Origin: Trema orientale
Taxonomy: Eukaryota > Streptophyta > Magnoliopsida > Rosales > Cannabaceae
Assembly: GCA_002914845.1 (NCBI GenBank)
Contig: JXTC01000467.1
Location: 92,486 to 156,485 of the forward strand
Length of the DNA: 64,000 nucleotides
Direction: 5' to 3'
Below are positions 46,689 to 59,061 of the stretch, piece after piece. The translations under genes and the position numbers were made by a program. Numbering within the stretch: the first letter of the stretch is position 1; every line of letters starts with the position of its first letter. The notes beneath the pieces are model-generated. The model did not search any database, was not told the DNA's origin, and saw only the letters and a list, made by a program, of their open reading frames with translations.

Positions 46689-48929
46689 ATGCGCGTCTCT
46701 TATCTCAGAGTTTTCTCTTTCAGTTTGTCACAAACCGCACTCAAACGTCTATGTCGTTACTACAATGCTCGACTCTATACAACCCAGGTTGCATATTCCA
46801 AAACCCATTACCGTAAGCTCTCGTTTGACGATTCACGGCTTCTTCAATGCCTTTCCCAACATAGACTTCACGAGGCACGCCAACTGCTTGATAAATTGTC
46901 TGAGAGAGATGGAAACCGCAGCGTCGTTTATTGGACTTCGTTGCTCACAAAGTACGCAAAATGTGGTTTTCTTAATGAGGCTCGAAGACTTTTCGATATC
47001 ATGCCCGAGAGAAACATTGTTAGTTATAATGCAATGTTATCAGGGTATGTGCAGTCAGGGCGATTCTCTGAGGCTTCTCAGTTTTTCGAGGAGATGCCGG
47101 AGAGGAACGTTGTTTCGTGGACGTCGATGCTTTGTGGGTTGGCTGATGCGGGGATGATTGATGAGGCTAGGAGATTGTTTGACGCAATGCCAGAGAAGAA
47201 TGTCGTTTCTTGGAATGCAATGGTTTCTGGGTTGATTAGGAATGGGGACTTAGAAGGAGCAAGGATGGTTTTCGACCGGATGCCGATAAAGAATGTAGTT
47301 TCTTGGAATGCTTTGATTGCTGGGTACATTGAGGGATGTAGAATGGAAGAAGCAAGACTTTTGTTTGACGAGATGAAAGATAGGAATGTTATTACTTGGA
47401 CTAGTATGATATCTGGTTATTGTAGGTCTGGCTTCGTGGATGAGGCGTGTTCTTTGTTTCGAATTATGCCTGAGAGGAATGTCATTTCTTGGACGGCAAT
47501 GATTGGTGGGCTTGCTTGGAATGGCTTCCATGAAGAAGCCCTGCTGCTTTTCATTGAATGGAAAGGGAGCTTTGACATGAAACCAAATGGAGAGACTTTT
47601 ATATCACTTGCTTATGCTTGTGCTGGTGTGGGCTTGCCTTGTCTTGGTAAGCAAGTACATGCTCAGATAATTATTAATGGTTTGGAGAATGATGATTATG
47701 ATGGCAGGTTAGCTAAAAGCCTTATTCACATGTATTCTGGATTTGGTAACATGAACATTGCACACTTCATTTTTAACAACAACTCAAATAACCTCACTAT
47801 TCAATCTTGTAATTATCTGATTAATGGCTACATTCAGACTGGGGAATTAGAAACGGCTCAGAATTTGTTTGATGAGGTACCCATCCGCGATAAGATCTCT
47901 TGGACTTCAATGATAAGTGGGTATTTCAGTGTTGGAGAAGTTTCAAAGGCTTGTCATCTATTCTGGAACATGCCAGATAGAGATGCAGTCGCATGGACGA
48001 CAATGATTTCAGGGCATGTCCACAGTGAACTTTTCATGGAAGCAACAAATATATTTTCTAAAATGCGGGCTCATGGTGTTTTACCATTAAATTCCACTTA
48101 TTGTATTCTTCTTGGAGCCATGGGTGCAATGGCATATCTTGATCCTGGAAGGCAGCTACACTGCCTGGTGATAAAAACACAGTATAAGTTTGACTTGATT
48201 CTTGACAATTCACTGATTTCCATGTATGCCAAATGTGGGGAGATAAGTGCTGCATATAGCATATTCTCAAAGATGGTTTTTCGAGATTTGGTTTCCTGGA
48301 ATTCTATGATCATGGGGTTTTCAAATCATGGGTTTGCAGACAAAACTCTAGAGACCTTCAAAACAATGGTAGAATCTGGGACTCTCCCAAACTCGGTAAC
48401 CTTTTTGGGCATTCTATCAGCATGTAGCCATGCAGGACTTCTAAGAAGAGGGTGGGAACTTTTCAATGCCATGATCAATGTTTATGCTGTTCAACCAGGC
48501 TTGGAGCATTACATCTGCATGATCGATCTTCTGGGCCGAGCAGGGAAAGTAAAGGAAGCGTACCAGTTTGTGATGAGGCTACCTTTTGAACCAGGACATG
48601 CTGTTTGGGGGGCATTGCTTGGATTATGTGGCTTAGGCGAGACAAATGCTGAGATTGCTAGACACGCAGCCAAACGACTACTTGAACTGGATCCTCTAAA
48701 TGCACCTGCTCATGTGGCACTTTGTAACATCCATGCAGCTAATTATCAGCACAATGAGGAGAAAATGTTGAGGAAGGAGATGGGAATAAAAGGTGTGAGA
48801 AAGGTTCCTGGATGTAGTTGGATAGTGATGAAAGGGAGAGTTCATGTATTTCTTTCAGGAGACAAAGTTGAACAACCAAATGTGCATGATATGTTGTTGC
48901 TCTTTTTCAATACTGTTGATGAATCCTGA
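46689..48929 (+). CDS. PLS-class PPR protein, likely mitochondrial (At1g32415-like)
   Basis: An intronless 746-aa frame. Residues 1-35 are rich in Arg, Ser and hydrophobic residues with no acidic residue (MRVSYLRVFSFSLSQ...), as in mitochondrial targeting peptides. From about residue 75 to 600 run some 15 pentatricopeptide repeats with the MPERNVVSW-type signature of P, L and S motifs (SWTSMLCGLADAG, SWNAMVSGLIRNG, SWNALIAGYIEG and so on). The C-terminus has an E/E+ region (HAVWGALLGLC, APAHVALCNIHAA, VRKVPGCSWI) but no DYW deaminase domain. Such proteins bind organelle RNA and direct C-to-U editing or other processing, usually with a partner deaminase when DYW is absent. The best remembered relative is At1g32415. 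Confidence 0.92.
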   Translation: MRVSYLRVFSFSLSQTALKRLCRYYNARLYTTQVAYSKTHYRKLSFDDSRLLQCLSQHRLHEARQLLDKLSERDGNRSVVYWTSLLTKYAKCGFLNEARRLFDIMPERNIVSYNAMLSGYVQSGRFSEASQFFEEMPERNVVSWTSMLCGLADAGMIDEARRLFDAMPEKNVVSWNAMVSGLIRNGDLEGARMVFDRMPIKNVVSWNALIAGYIEGCRMEEARLLFDEMKDRNVITWTSMISGYCRSGFVDEACSLFRIMPERNVISWTAMIGGLAWNGFHEEALLLFIEWKGSFDMKPNGETFISLAYACAGVGLPCLGKQVHAQIIINGLENDDYDGRLAKSLIHMYSGFGNMNIAHFIFNNNSNNLTIQSCNYLINGYIQTGELETAQNLFDEVPIRDKISWTSMISGYFSVGEVSKACHLFWNMPDRDAVAWTTMISGHVHSELFMEATNIFSKMRAHGVLPLNSTYCILLGAMGAMAYLDPGRQLHCLVIKTQYKFDLILDNSLISMYAKCGEISAAYSIFSKMVFRDLVSWNSMIMGFSNHGFADKTLETFKTMVESGTLPNSVTFLGILSACSHAGLLRRGWELFNAMINVYAVQPGLEHYICMIDLLGRAGKVKEAYQFVMRLPFEPGHAVWGALLGLCGLGETNAEIARHAAKRLLELDPLNAPAHVALCNIHAANYQHNEEKMLRKEMGIKGVRKVPGCSWIVMKGRVHVFLSGDKVEQPNVHDMLLLFFNTVDES

Positions 48930-50166
48930 AGCAAAGGCTGTTGAAAAATTGTGGATTCTTCAGAGATTGGCTCCACATTTTTCGTTGAAATGCAGCTTTT
49001 GAAGTAGCTCATCTCCATTACACAATTTTTCCACCTTCATCTTCGAGCTCTATCTATATCTTGGGTGGACACATACATCCGAACCAGTTCTCTTGATACT
49101 GGCCATACATACTCTTTAGAAAGTATAAACCAGTTAGCATATATTGTTTATTTTGACGGAAAAATTGACCAACTTCAAATTGCACAAAGCTTTCATTTGT
49201 AGCACGAGAAAAAAATAGAAGCCTGGTCTAGTAATGCAAGTTGCAATTGGAGTTTGGGACGATTTGTAGTATACTCTGAGCTTTGTTCTCTTGTGATATT
49301 ATTTAATCAGGAAAGTTAATAGAATGCTTCCAAAAAAAAAAAAAACATTACAAAATGAAAGTCAGCATGTGGTTACATGTTCTATTTGTTTCTTAGCAAG
49401 ATGACATGATGTAGGTAATTGACACTATTATTCATCTCACCCGTTTCATTAGTATTAGATTCAAGCAATGAGTAGTGTAGACTGTTGAGCATAATTTTAG
49501 ATTCCACCAACGTTACTTGTTAATTTTCAAATTTATATGATGGCGTGTTTAGTAGTGGAATCTATCCTGAGGTCTCCTATTTATCACTAGTTTAAAAAAG
49601 TGAAAAAAAAAAATGACAAATTTATAGAGAACACTTCGAGAGAGGAAAAAATAAAGTAAAAGAAAAAGAAAAAATGATGGATGTAATATTACCGTCGCGG
49701 TTGAAACATCAAATTTAACAATGAAATTGTAGATTATACAGACACAACAAAACCCACATTTCCAATCAAGATATTAGTCTACACCGCATATCAAAGCATC
49801 TAATTCTACCAATATCTGATATATGTTTCTGCAAGGAGCACATTGCCTAGTATTTCCCCTTTAATCAGGGTAACTAAATTATGAATATTACTAAAATTAC
49901 CATTTATTAGGTAAAAAACAACTGACACTACCTGAGAAAAAAAAAAAACAAACTTCGCTATAGAAGGTTGAGCAACAATCTCATGTTATCAGCTGTTGAA
50001 AACCATACTATGTAGCCACACAGATGAGATATACAGGTGGAAACAGAGACTGCTGGCTCCTTAAAATTCTCTCTCAAGAACAAGTAGTAGAAAAACAAAT
50101 AGGGGGTACAACAAATCTCGAAACCACTCAGCCATCCCAAATTATTTTTAAAAAATATTAACTGCG
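48930..50166. other. Intergenic between convergent genes
   Basis: 3' UTRs of the PPR gene and of the minus-strand p34-like gene. AT-rich, with a poly-A run at about 49330; no further gene or RNA recognised. Confidence 0.5.
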
Positions 50167-52727
50167 TTAAGTTTCCTCCTCTTCATCACTGCCACCTCCA
50201 AACATGGCAGCCATTTTCAATGCCATATTGGCAGCCATTTCTCTCCTCTGAAAATCAGGCATCAACCTCAAATTATCTCGTATGTTACCAATCTCGGACA
50301 TCAACTGTTCCAACTCCTCAAAATCAAAATGTGAACTCTCATCTCGTTTCATTGCTTGGTTAGGATCATCTGGATGTGGAATGACACCGCCCTTGTCATT
50401 CTCATTATGCAATGAGGCCCCTGATGTTGAGGGCCGCATCTCCTCCCCATCAAATTTGGTCCAGTTCTCTAGATTGCCATAGTTGGGATTATCTTGAGCA
50501 ATCAATCTCTCTGAATTTGAGGAAGCAGTACCGATACTAGCAGAAACCCATTCTTTATCTGTGTCATCCCATGGTTCAGCTGAGCCAGTGGATAGAATTT
50601 CATACTCCAATTCATAATCAGATTCTTCTTCGGACAAGTCTGAAAGAGAGGATAAAAATTTGTATTCCGAACACGAAGTCAAGTAATAAACAAATAAAGA
50701 TGGAGAGTAAGACCTTCTCTTTCAGGTAACGTTGGTTCAGTAACCTTATCTCCGGACTTCAGAATCATTCCAGGCCACATATGAGCAGAGAGAGCACCAA
50801 GGAGACGTTCAACTCCTTGTGAATCACCATCAACTGACAAACCTGTTCGAAAAAGCATCTTTATGTCATTGACATAAGTTACGCAGAAATAAACATAGAT
50901 AGACAGTTTTTTATTTATTTTTATTTATTCCAAACTAGTCATTCCTTATATCATTTTTCACTTATTACAAAGTCCCAGTTGTTACACTTAATATTCTTGG
51001 AACCCAACAAGTAAACTCCATCCGCAGGCATAACATGAAGCACTTTCACCCTTAAATATGTATATCAGTAAGTTATAGATCTCCTAACCACTTCTTAAGC
51101 AGGAAAGCTCAAATCATAATGCTATGTCCATGCCACGCCATAATCATGGCTATCCTTAAGATCAAAATCTGAAACAATTTCCTATGTTAACCGTTGCTAT
51201 GAATAGATCAAATTATCACAATGCAAGCACTTTCACCCTTAAATATGCATATCAGTAAGTTATAGATCTCTCTAACCACTTTTCAAGCAGGAAAGCTCAA
51301 ATCACAATGCTATGTCCATGTCACGCCATAATCATGGCTGTCCTTGAGATCAAAATCTGAAACGATTTCTTATATTAACCATTGCTATGAATAGATCAAA
51401 TTATCACAATGCCAGAATTTGTTTCCTCAACCATCATCATCAAAGAATGTAAAACCCAGAATTTAAGCAGGTGCTCACATTCCTCAAGTTCATTTATTAT
51501 GCTTTATAGTTTCAAAATAGGGTAGAATGTCATATTTGACTCAATTGAAAAACAGGAAGAGGGTCTTACATTTGTCAAAATCAGCATTAGAAGCACATGC
51601 TTCAATGAACTCAATATTATGCTCAGTGCACCACTCCAAGCATGACCGCCTAATCTCCAAGTCCACCGATGGCTCGTCATCCCCTAACAAACTGCTTCCT
51701 TCAGTTTCAGAAATTCCATAATCAGCAAACTCCAAATGAGAGTTGGCGGACAAGTCATTAACCTTCAAGAGGCGTCTTCTGTATTCAGAATGAACTGGAT
51801 GACCAGGAACAAGATCCACTTTGTTCCCTATGCACAACAAAATCTCAAACTTTTGTACATCATTATGAGTTACCCAATTCTGAAGGGCAACAAGAGACGA
51901 GAGCTGCACAGAATTACATAGAAGGAAATTCATTTCTGCAACACTTTTGTGGTTACACAGAGAACAAATTCAAATGGATAGGGTACTAGAGCATTAAATG
52001 GCAAAAAATAAACACCGCAGAAGGGTAAAATTGTGAGAAAGGAAACGGCCTACATCATTCATGTTGAAGACCATGACAAGGGCGGCAAGCCGGGTATAGA
52101 TTGGAAGAGTCGAAATGGAGAATCTGTCGTGGAGATGAGCCACGCATACGGAAACATCAGCAGTGTAGTACTTCGTGTTGATAGTCCAGCTGCTTGCAAA
52201 AACCAACAATCAATACAAATTGTAAAGAATAAAAACACAGATAAGCCTTCTGTATCGTTTTGTTCCTAAGACTAACCAGTGATGAAGTTCAACGTAGTCT
52301 TGCCTAAGGGGGAAAAAAAAATGGAAACCTACCCATGAAGTAACTCCTCGGAAGACGAATCAGAAGCATCTTCAACATCAGCTGAGATTAATCCTGCAAT
52401 CAAAATATTCCTTCAATTTCTTTGAAATGTGTTTCCAAGTTACTATTCGCCAAAAGTCCGAAAATATTAATTACGTGTAACGGCTCAAACAAAAGTCATT
52501 TGAGAATGTAAGGATAGAAGCAGCTTTCAACCGATTTACCATACGAGAACCAAAAGAAAAACCATAGAGATCCAAAAGACACATTAAGAAGAGAGAGAGA
52601 GAGAGAGAAGTGACATACGGGAGAGGAGAGTGCGCTTGCCAACGTTAGTGGAGCCAATAAAGATGACGCCAGGCCTCTTATCCAGAGATTGGTGAGGACT
52701 GTTATCACCATTCTCCTCTTGTTGCAT
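50167..52727 (-). CDS. Alpha/gamma-adaptin-binding protein p34 (AAGAB)-like
   Basis: Six coding exons, 413 aa, all phases consistent: 52619-52727, 52333-52393, 52054-52189, 51570-51903, 50714-50842, 50167-50639. The N-terminal half is a small-GTPase-like fold: a P-loop GSTNVGKRTLL where Arg replaces the usual Ser/Thr after GK, TINTKYYTADVSVCVAHLH, LAALVMVFNMND, and IGNKVDLVPGH in place of the NKxD motif. Next come WCTEHNIEFIEACAS and the conserved QGVERLLGALSAHMWPGM, then an acidic region and a C-terminal helix FDFEELEQLMSEIGNIRDN, MPDFQRREMAANMALKMAAMFG. In animals p34/AAGAB is a chaperone for assembly of AP-1/AP-2 clathrin adaptors; the plant relative (At5g65960 from memory) is annotated as a GTP-binding protein. 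Intron 4 carries a ~187-bp tandem duplication. Confidence 0.9.
51039..51412. repeat. Tandem duplication, ~187 bp x 2, in intron 4
   Basis: AGCACTTTCACCCTTAAATA starts at 51039 and again at 51226. Both copies continue through TCAGTAAGTTATAGATCTC, CAGGAAAGCTCAAATCA and ATGAATAGATCAAATTATCA with few differences. Confidence 0.92.
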
Positions 52728-53310
52728 TTTCCCTTTTTGTGCCAACTATTTCTTTGCCTACCTGCACTTGACTTGAGTATCCCAAAGTTCAAAAATAAAT
52801 ATATATTATGAATCCCATTCATCTATAAGGACTTTTGAATAAAATTAGAAAGCTCACTGATCCAAACAAAAACTAACTTGAATTGGGAAATGAAAGCTAT
52901 CCTGAGCCTTTAAAACCCATTAGAGAGCAGAGTAGAGAAAAAAAAGAGTGATTAGCTAAATACCCACGAACCTATTTTTGTTTTGTATTATTTGTGTGTG
53001 TGTATATATATATATATATATACACACTACTCTGCTCTTGTTCCTCAATGAGATGCATCAATAAGAACAGTTTCTCTCAAAGCACCACACTTTATAATCG
53101 AAATTACTTCATCCATGGATTATAGAATAAAAAATAATTCAAAAAATTTCAATGATCTCGTTCGATTTTCTAAGACCCAAAAGCAGGGTGAAAAAAAAGT
53201 AGAGTGCACAGACCTGAATAGAGAATATCAGAGCAACTGGGTTCGGGTCTCGGTTGAATTCGGGAAGATGCAGACTAAAGCTGAGGGGAAAATTCAACTA
53301 AAATTCCTGG
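52728..53310. other. 5' flank of the p34-like gene
   Basis: Promoter region and intergenic DNA with (GT)n/(TA)n at 52993-53022. Nothing else recognised. Confidence 0.45.
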
Positions 53311-55170
53311 GCATATGGCACAAATGATCCCTGAAGTATCCAATTTCTGTCAATTTGGTCCTCAAAATTTTAATTATGATAAGTAAGTCTCCAAATTCTC
53401 TGATTTAAAACAGTTTGGTCCATAGATTGCCTAAATTACGATATGTTCTTAAATTTCTGATTTAAAACATTAAGTTGTAGCATTTAAAAGTGTATTTAAA
53501 AGGTAATTTATATGTTCGTATAATGAATTTAGTTTTTTTAATACAAAAAATCATACTTTTTTATCAATACAAATTTTTTTTTTCCACATTTTTCTATTAA
53601 ATCTCACAAAATTTACATCTATTATCAAAATTAGAGTTTAAAATTATTGAAAAAACATCTTTACATTTTTAAATTGTTAATTTGCATCAACAAAAATAGA
53701 TAAAAAAGCGACTATCTCTTGACCAATGAATAGTCAATAATATTTGAAGAATTCAAATATGGCAGTTTTTGAATACTTAAAAATCTTTTTTATAACTTAT
53801 GTTTTCTAATTTTAGAATGTAAAGACATTTTTATTTAATAATTTTAAACTCCAATTTTGATCATATATATGGATATGATCATATATATGGATATTTGATA
53901 GAAAAATACAAATTGAAAATTTTATTTTCTATCGATGATAAGGTGTGGAGTTTTTTTACAAATTATTTGTGTTCGGTTATTTTGATTTTCGTGTATTGGG
54001 TGGCCTATCGGCTTGAGAGATGAAAACTGTTTTAGACGTTATTTTTTAGGGGCTTTTTTTTTTGGTATTCATTAGTAATTTTGACAATTTTTAGACTAAT
54101 TAAGAGTCTTTTTTGGCCAAATATTTTATTCCTAATTAAAAATATAAAACCCCTAAAAAATTGTATGAATGCAACTATTTTCTTAAAAAAAAATATTAAT
54201 TTTTTTGGATTACCCAAACTCAAATAACAAAACCGTTAGCAAACCGAAAACTATTCAGTTCGGTATGTGCTTGAGTTGGGCCGGATTGATTGTCAGATAG
54301 ATTGAGTTAGTCAGATATGAAATAGATTTTGAGATATCTAGAATTATCATTTAATAAAAAATTGAATTAAAATTATTACCTATATATTATTCTCATAAGT
54401 AAACATGCTATTAGAGGAATGAAGAAATCGATCTAATAAACCATTTGGAAAGTAACTTTAGTAGATAACTTACTTTTAAAGGCTCTTTACAAAGAAATGT
54501 GTTTAAATTATATCTCCACGCTTGCCATATTATTAAAAAGGTGCATTTTGCAGAGAAAAATAATTAAAAAATTAGACCATTTATTAAAAATACTTTAAAA
54601 AGTTATAGCTTCTCCAAATCCTCTGCCATTGCTTGTGTTTTAGATTTTAGGTCTTTTAGGCTTCGTTTGAAACCTGAATTTTGGATGAAAAAAATTGCGC
54701 AGAAAAAGTTATGGAAAAAAAAAAGAGAGAAAAATATTTTTTCAAAATGTTTATAGAATTTTATTTTGACACTTTTGATTTATTAATTAATGTACTAAAA
54801 TTCTATGTATTAAAAAATGATATTAAATCAAATTCTGACTTTGCTTGAAAAAATTTCTATTACTTTTTATTTCAATCAAAATAAGATAAAATAAAATTCT
54901 TTAATTTTTTTATTTTCTCTTTCTAAAAATCTAAGTTTCAAAGGAGCCTTAGAGGGATCAATATTTTAAACGCTGGCAACATATACAATTTTACATAATT
55001 GCCTTCATCTTTGACAGCTGCGATATATTTTTAGCAGTTTTGTCCACTAAAGTTTGGGAACTTATTGCCAGGATTAGTAATTCAGGAACCAAATTGTCAG
55101 GACAAGGACAGTCTACGGAGGCCTTCGAAAGCCAGAGGATGAAAAAAATGCATTTGTGCCATTAACCCAA
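53311..55170. mobile_element. Possible ~1.86-kb inverted-repeat element
   Basis: The left end GCATATGGCACAAATGATCC and right end GCATTTGTGCCATTAACC face each other. Further inward, GTCAATTTGGTCCTCAA is mirrored by a copy of GACAATTTGGTTCCTGAA on the other strand. The ends match the family at 32411-32955. I could not confirm a target duplication. It includes a smaller fold-back at about 53590-53905 (AATTAGAGTTTAAAATTATT against AATAATTTTAAACTCCAATT). Confidence 0.5.
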
Positions 55171-55186
55171 GAATTGTCCCCATTCT

Positions 55187-55756
55187 TTCATAGACCAGCG
55201 GTTCTTTTCTGTTCTCTCCGGCGTCCTCCCTCCGTCTTCGTCTTCACCACGAACCAGAAAGGTAATCTTCTCAGCCATGAAAGCTTCTCCTTTATTTATT
55301 TTCTTCTGGGTTTTCTCTTAAGCTATGTCTATGTCTATGACTACGTTGGTTTTCACCGAGTGAACTTTGTTTCTCTCTTCAAGTGGGTCTGTTTAGCTGT
55401 TCTTCAGTAGCTAAAGCGTATTTCAGTATGCTTTTAATTTTGATTATTCTGAAGATATAAGAAAAATCAGAGAAACCCAGAAAATTTGAATTCAAATCAA
55501 GCGAGCGGAGTAGAAACCGAGTGTAGGGTTGGCTAGGTTCTCTTTTGAGAGTCTTGGATTATGGGTTTTGAAGTTTATATGGATTGGATTATCGGGTTAT
55601 TGAAAAAACAATGAAAAATTTCGGAGAATTCAAAGAAATTACGTTAGTGTTTGCTTCTCAATTTTCTGCTTAAAACCCTTGTGGCATTATTTGGAAGACG
55701 CTAATTCTCTGACATGCTTGATTATGGAACAGAAGGGTTATTGCTGTTGAGTGAAA
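55187..55756 (+). promoter_or_regulatory. BUD13 5' UTR with leader intron
   Basis: A pyrimidine-rich leader (CTCTCCGGCGTCCTCCCTCC) ends at AGAAAG|GTAATC (55261/55262). An acceptor GGAACAG at 55726-55732 precedes AAGGGTTATTGCTGTTGAGTG and the start ATG at 55757. A first intron within the 5' UTR is likely. Confidence 0.6.
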
Positions 55757-58700
55757 ATGGCGGGTTCGAGTTTAGGATCGAAGTCCCTTAAGGATTATCT
55801 GAAACGGTATGGGAGCAATAACGAAGAGGAAAAGAAAAAGAAGAAGAAGAAACCAAAAGCTACGCCAAAAGCCTTGGGCGTTTTAGTTGTAGATGAAGAT
55901 CCGGTTTGGCAAAAACCAGTACAGCTTGAAGAAGAAAATGACAATGATTCAGCTGGTAGGTAATGATTAATTGTACACATTTAGCTGAATTTACAGAGTT
56001 TATAAATGCTTTCTGAATTGTTTTTGGTTCCCTTTGTAGAAGAAGAGAAGCCCCAAATTGATGAAGATATTGAGGTTAAAAGAATGAGGAGGCTTGAGCA
56101 GCTAAGAGCCATTCGGGCTAGTAATCCTATATCTGAGGATGGAAGTGGTTGGGTTACTCTCTCTCCAAAAAGCTCAAATTTGAATAATTCAAATTCTGAT
56201 TTGTCTCCACCACGTAAACAGACGGCTAGAAATGACACTCCTTCACCTGAACCTGAACTGAAGCCTTCTGGAGAAGATAATGATTTGTCTCCACCACGGC
56301 AGCGGCGGATGCGCCACCACACACCATCACCAGAACCTCATAACCCCAGTTCTTACTTTTCTCCGGCTCGTAATCGAAGAGCTCGAAATGACACACCTTC
56401 ACCTGAACATGATAGAAAACCTGGAAAGGAAGATTTGGATTTGTCACCCCCTCGGCAGCAACGAAAGCGCCACCGCACACCTTCACCTGAATCTGGTAAG
56501 GGTCCTCTGCGCTCCTTGGACTTGTCTCCACCTCGTAATCGAAGGGTTCGAAAAGACACACCTTCACCTGAACGCCATACAAGGCCTGGAAAGGAAGATG
56601 TAGATTTGTCACCCCCTCGACAGCGGAGAAGACATCACCGTACTCCGTCACCAGAACCTGATATGAAACCTGGACGCTCTTCTCGCCAAGACGATGATAT
56701 ATCTCCTCCTCGCCGACCTCGTCGTGACTCTCCCTATCAAGATGACTTGCGTGCTGCACCTGGTTCAGACCTTTCACCCCAAAGGAAAAATAGGAATGAT
56801 GGTGAGGATTTTGAACATCTCTTATTTTTCTTCTTCTTCTTCCTCTTTTTTTTTTTTGGTTTTTTATTTTGTTATTTTTTTTAAAATATCAACTATAATG
56901 TAGAAGTTCAATTTAAACCCTTTTCTTAACAACTGTCTTGGTTTCAGATCTTTCTCCACCGAGGAAAAACAGGAAACAAGTGTCTGTTCCAGAGCGGAAA
57001 ACTGGTTTAATTTCTGGTCGAGACATGAGAGAAGAAATTGCTAGAACTAAGCAGCAGGATTTAATCAGGTAAACATTTGCTTATGTCACGGGAATTTATT
57101 TATTTTTGTAAAGAAAGTTTTGCATCTCTCTACAAATTTTCTTTTTTGTATTACAGCTTGTTGATAGTCAATTCTATAAATTTTACTCAGATAACATATT
57201 CATATCAAAATTTTATCCATGCATTCATGTTCGTTAATGCCTTTTAATGGGTTCAGCAGGAGGACCCAATATCAAATATTAACAGTTATAACTTTTGAGC
57301 TTGAGTCTGTATTCAACTAATTGAGGAGTCATTTGCCAGAGCTTTACTCTCTCTTAAACAATACAGATTTTGTATCTGAAATATGCTATAGTAGGGAGTT
57401 TGGTGATTCTTCCCGTGCTTTTAGTGCTGGTCCTGTCTCACTTCAGGCAGCAGATGTTGCTCAGTTAGTTTGGTGATTCTTTTTCTTAATATTTACAAGT
57501 TGTCACTTCTTTTCTGGTTTGATTATAATCTGATTAGAAGTACTAATACTGTTCATTTGTAGTATGTCATTTTGTCTTCTCTTCCTTTTTAGATGAATTT
57601 TTAGTTATATGGTTACTTACCAGCCTTTTTAACCTTTGGGTTGCATTGAATAAAGCTGGGACAAAAGAAAGGAAAGTTGTCCTTGCTCATTGGATATTTA
57701 TTCTAATTTTTACGTTGGTTGACAGATATTCTTAATGTTCTAACACATATCCACTTTTGTAGGTTTCAAGAGATGGATCCTTCTATAAGCGGTCGAGGTG
57801 CAGAACCTGTATATCGTGATAAGATAAAAGGTTAGACAATTTCATCTTACCTAATTTAATTTGGTCATTCTCAAGTATGTATGATTTATCCATGTCTCAT
57901 TTACTTTTGTTGCAGGGGAACGCATAACAAAAGAGGAGTACTTGAAATCAAGACAAAAAGTAGAAGAAAAGCCCAAGGTACATGCGAAAGTTTACAGTTA
58001 TATTTTACTGATGGTTCTTTTTACTTTCATCAATTACGGTGACTCAGTGGTTAGTCTCGCTTCTAATTTTCTATCTTCACATGTGGGCCTAAGATTATCT
58101 CGTCAGTTTTTCTTATTAGTATCATTATTTTATATAGTTTGTTTATACGTTTCTCTTCTAGTACATTTGGTATATAACTGATATTGTAGCACAAAGATCT
58201 GGATATCTTTAATAAACTCTTGAAGTTCATTGTTAAATTAATGTCAACTCTTTTTCCCCTTTGTATAAAATTGATAGAACTTAAATGATGCAGAAGTGAT
58301 GACTTCAAATCCATGTGATGCTTATATAACTCTACCCTGAATCATCCTTGACGAGATAAGTCTGCCTAGATGTTTGTGATGAGTATTTAGCTCTTAGCTG
58401 GCTTTTGGTAGGTTATCCCTTCTTGTTCTTGGGATGTAGTGCTTCATGGTGGAAGCTGGAAGGTGCAGGTTTAATTTAACTATACTTTTCGTTTAAGGCT
58501 ATTATTGATAGGAGGAAGGAAGATAGGAAGTAAGGAATGGTACATTACCAAGGGAAGGAAAGGGGAGAGGTAGGAAACCACTTGTTGTGTTTGGTATGCA
58601 ATGAGGAAGGGAAGACCAAAATCCTCTCCCTTATTTGATACGGCAGTGCAGGGGAATGGGAGATCAAGATTTTTTTTTTTTTTTTTTTGTTACGATGACA

Positions 58701-59028
58701 ACTCGACAACTTGAGTGGACATTTTTCCCTTAAAATCTCGCCAATTTGAGGAATTAAAAATTGTCTCAAAATGATGATTTGAAATCCATTCTCCTAAAGT
58801 CCTTCCTCCAAACACCAACATATCCCAAATCCATCCACAAATCCTCCCAATTCTCATGCATTTCCTTCCTTCCACTTCTATCTCCTACCAAACACACTCT
58901 TAGAGGACATAGTGAAATTGCCATGTTAATGAATTTGTTTGTTATTATTCAATACTCCCAATTTCTCCTTATATTTTGCAATAAATTTAAAACTTCATCT
59001 CCACAAACTATTTTTTGTTATCCAATCA

Positions 59029-59061
<33 letters not shown>

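Noticed and set aside
56226..56777. 183-codon minus-strand frame
   Set aside because: Opposite strand of the BUD13 repeat exon; the repeat structure produces an open antisense frame by chance.
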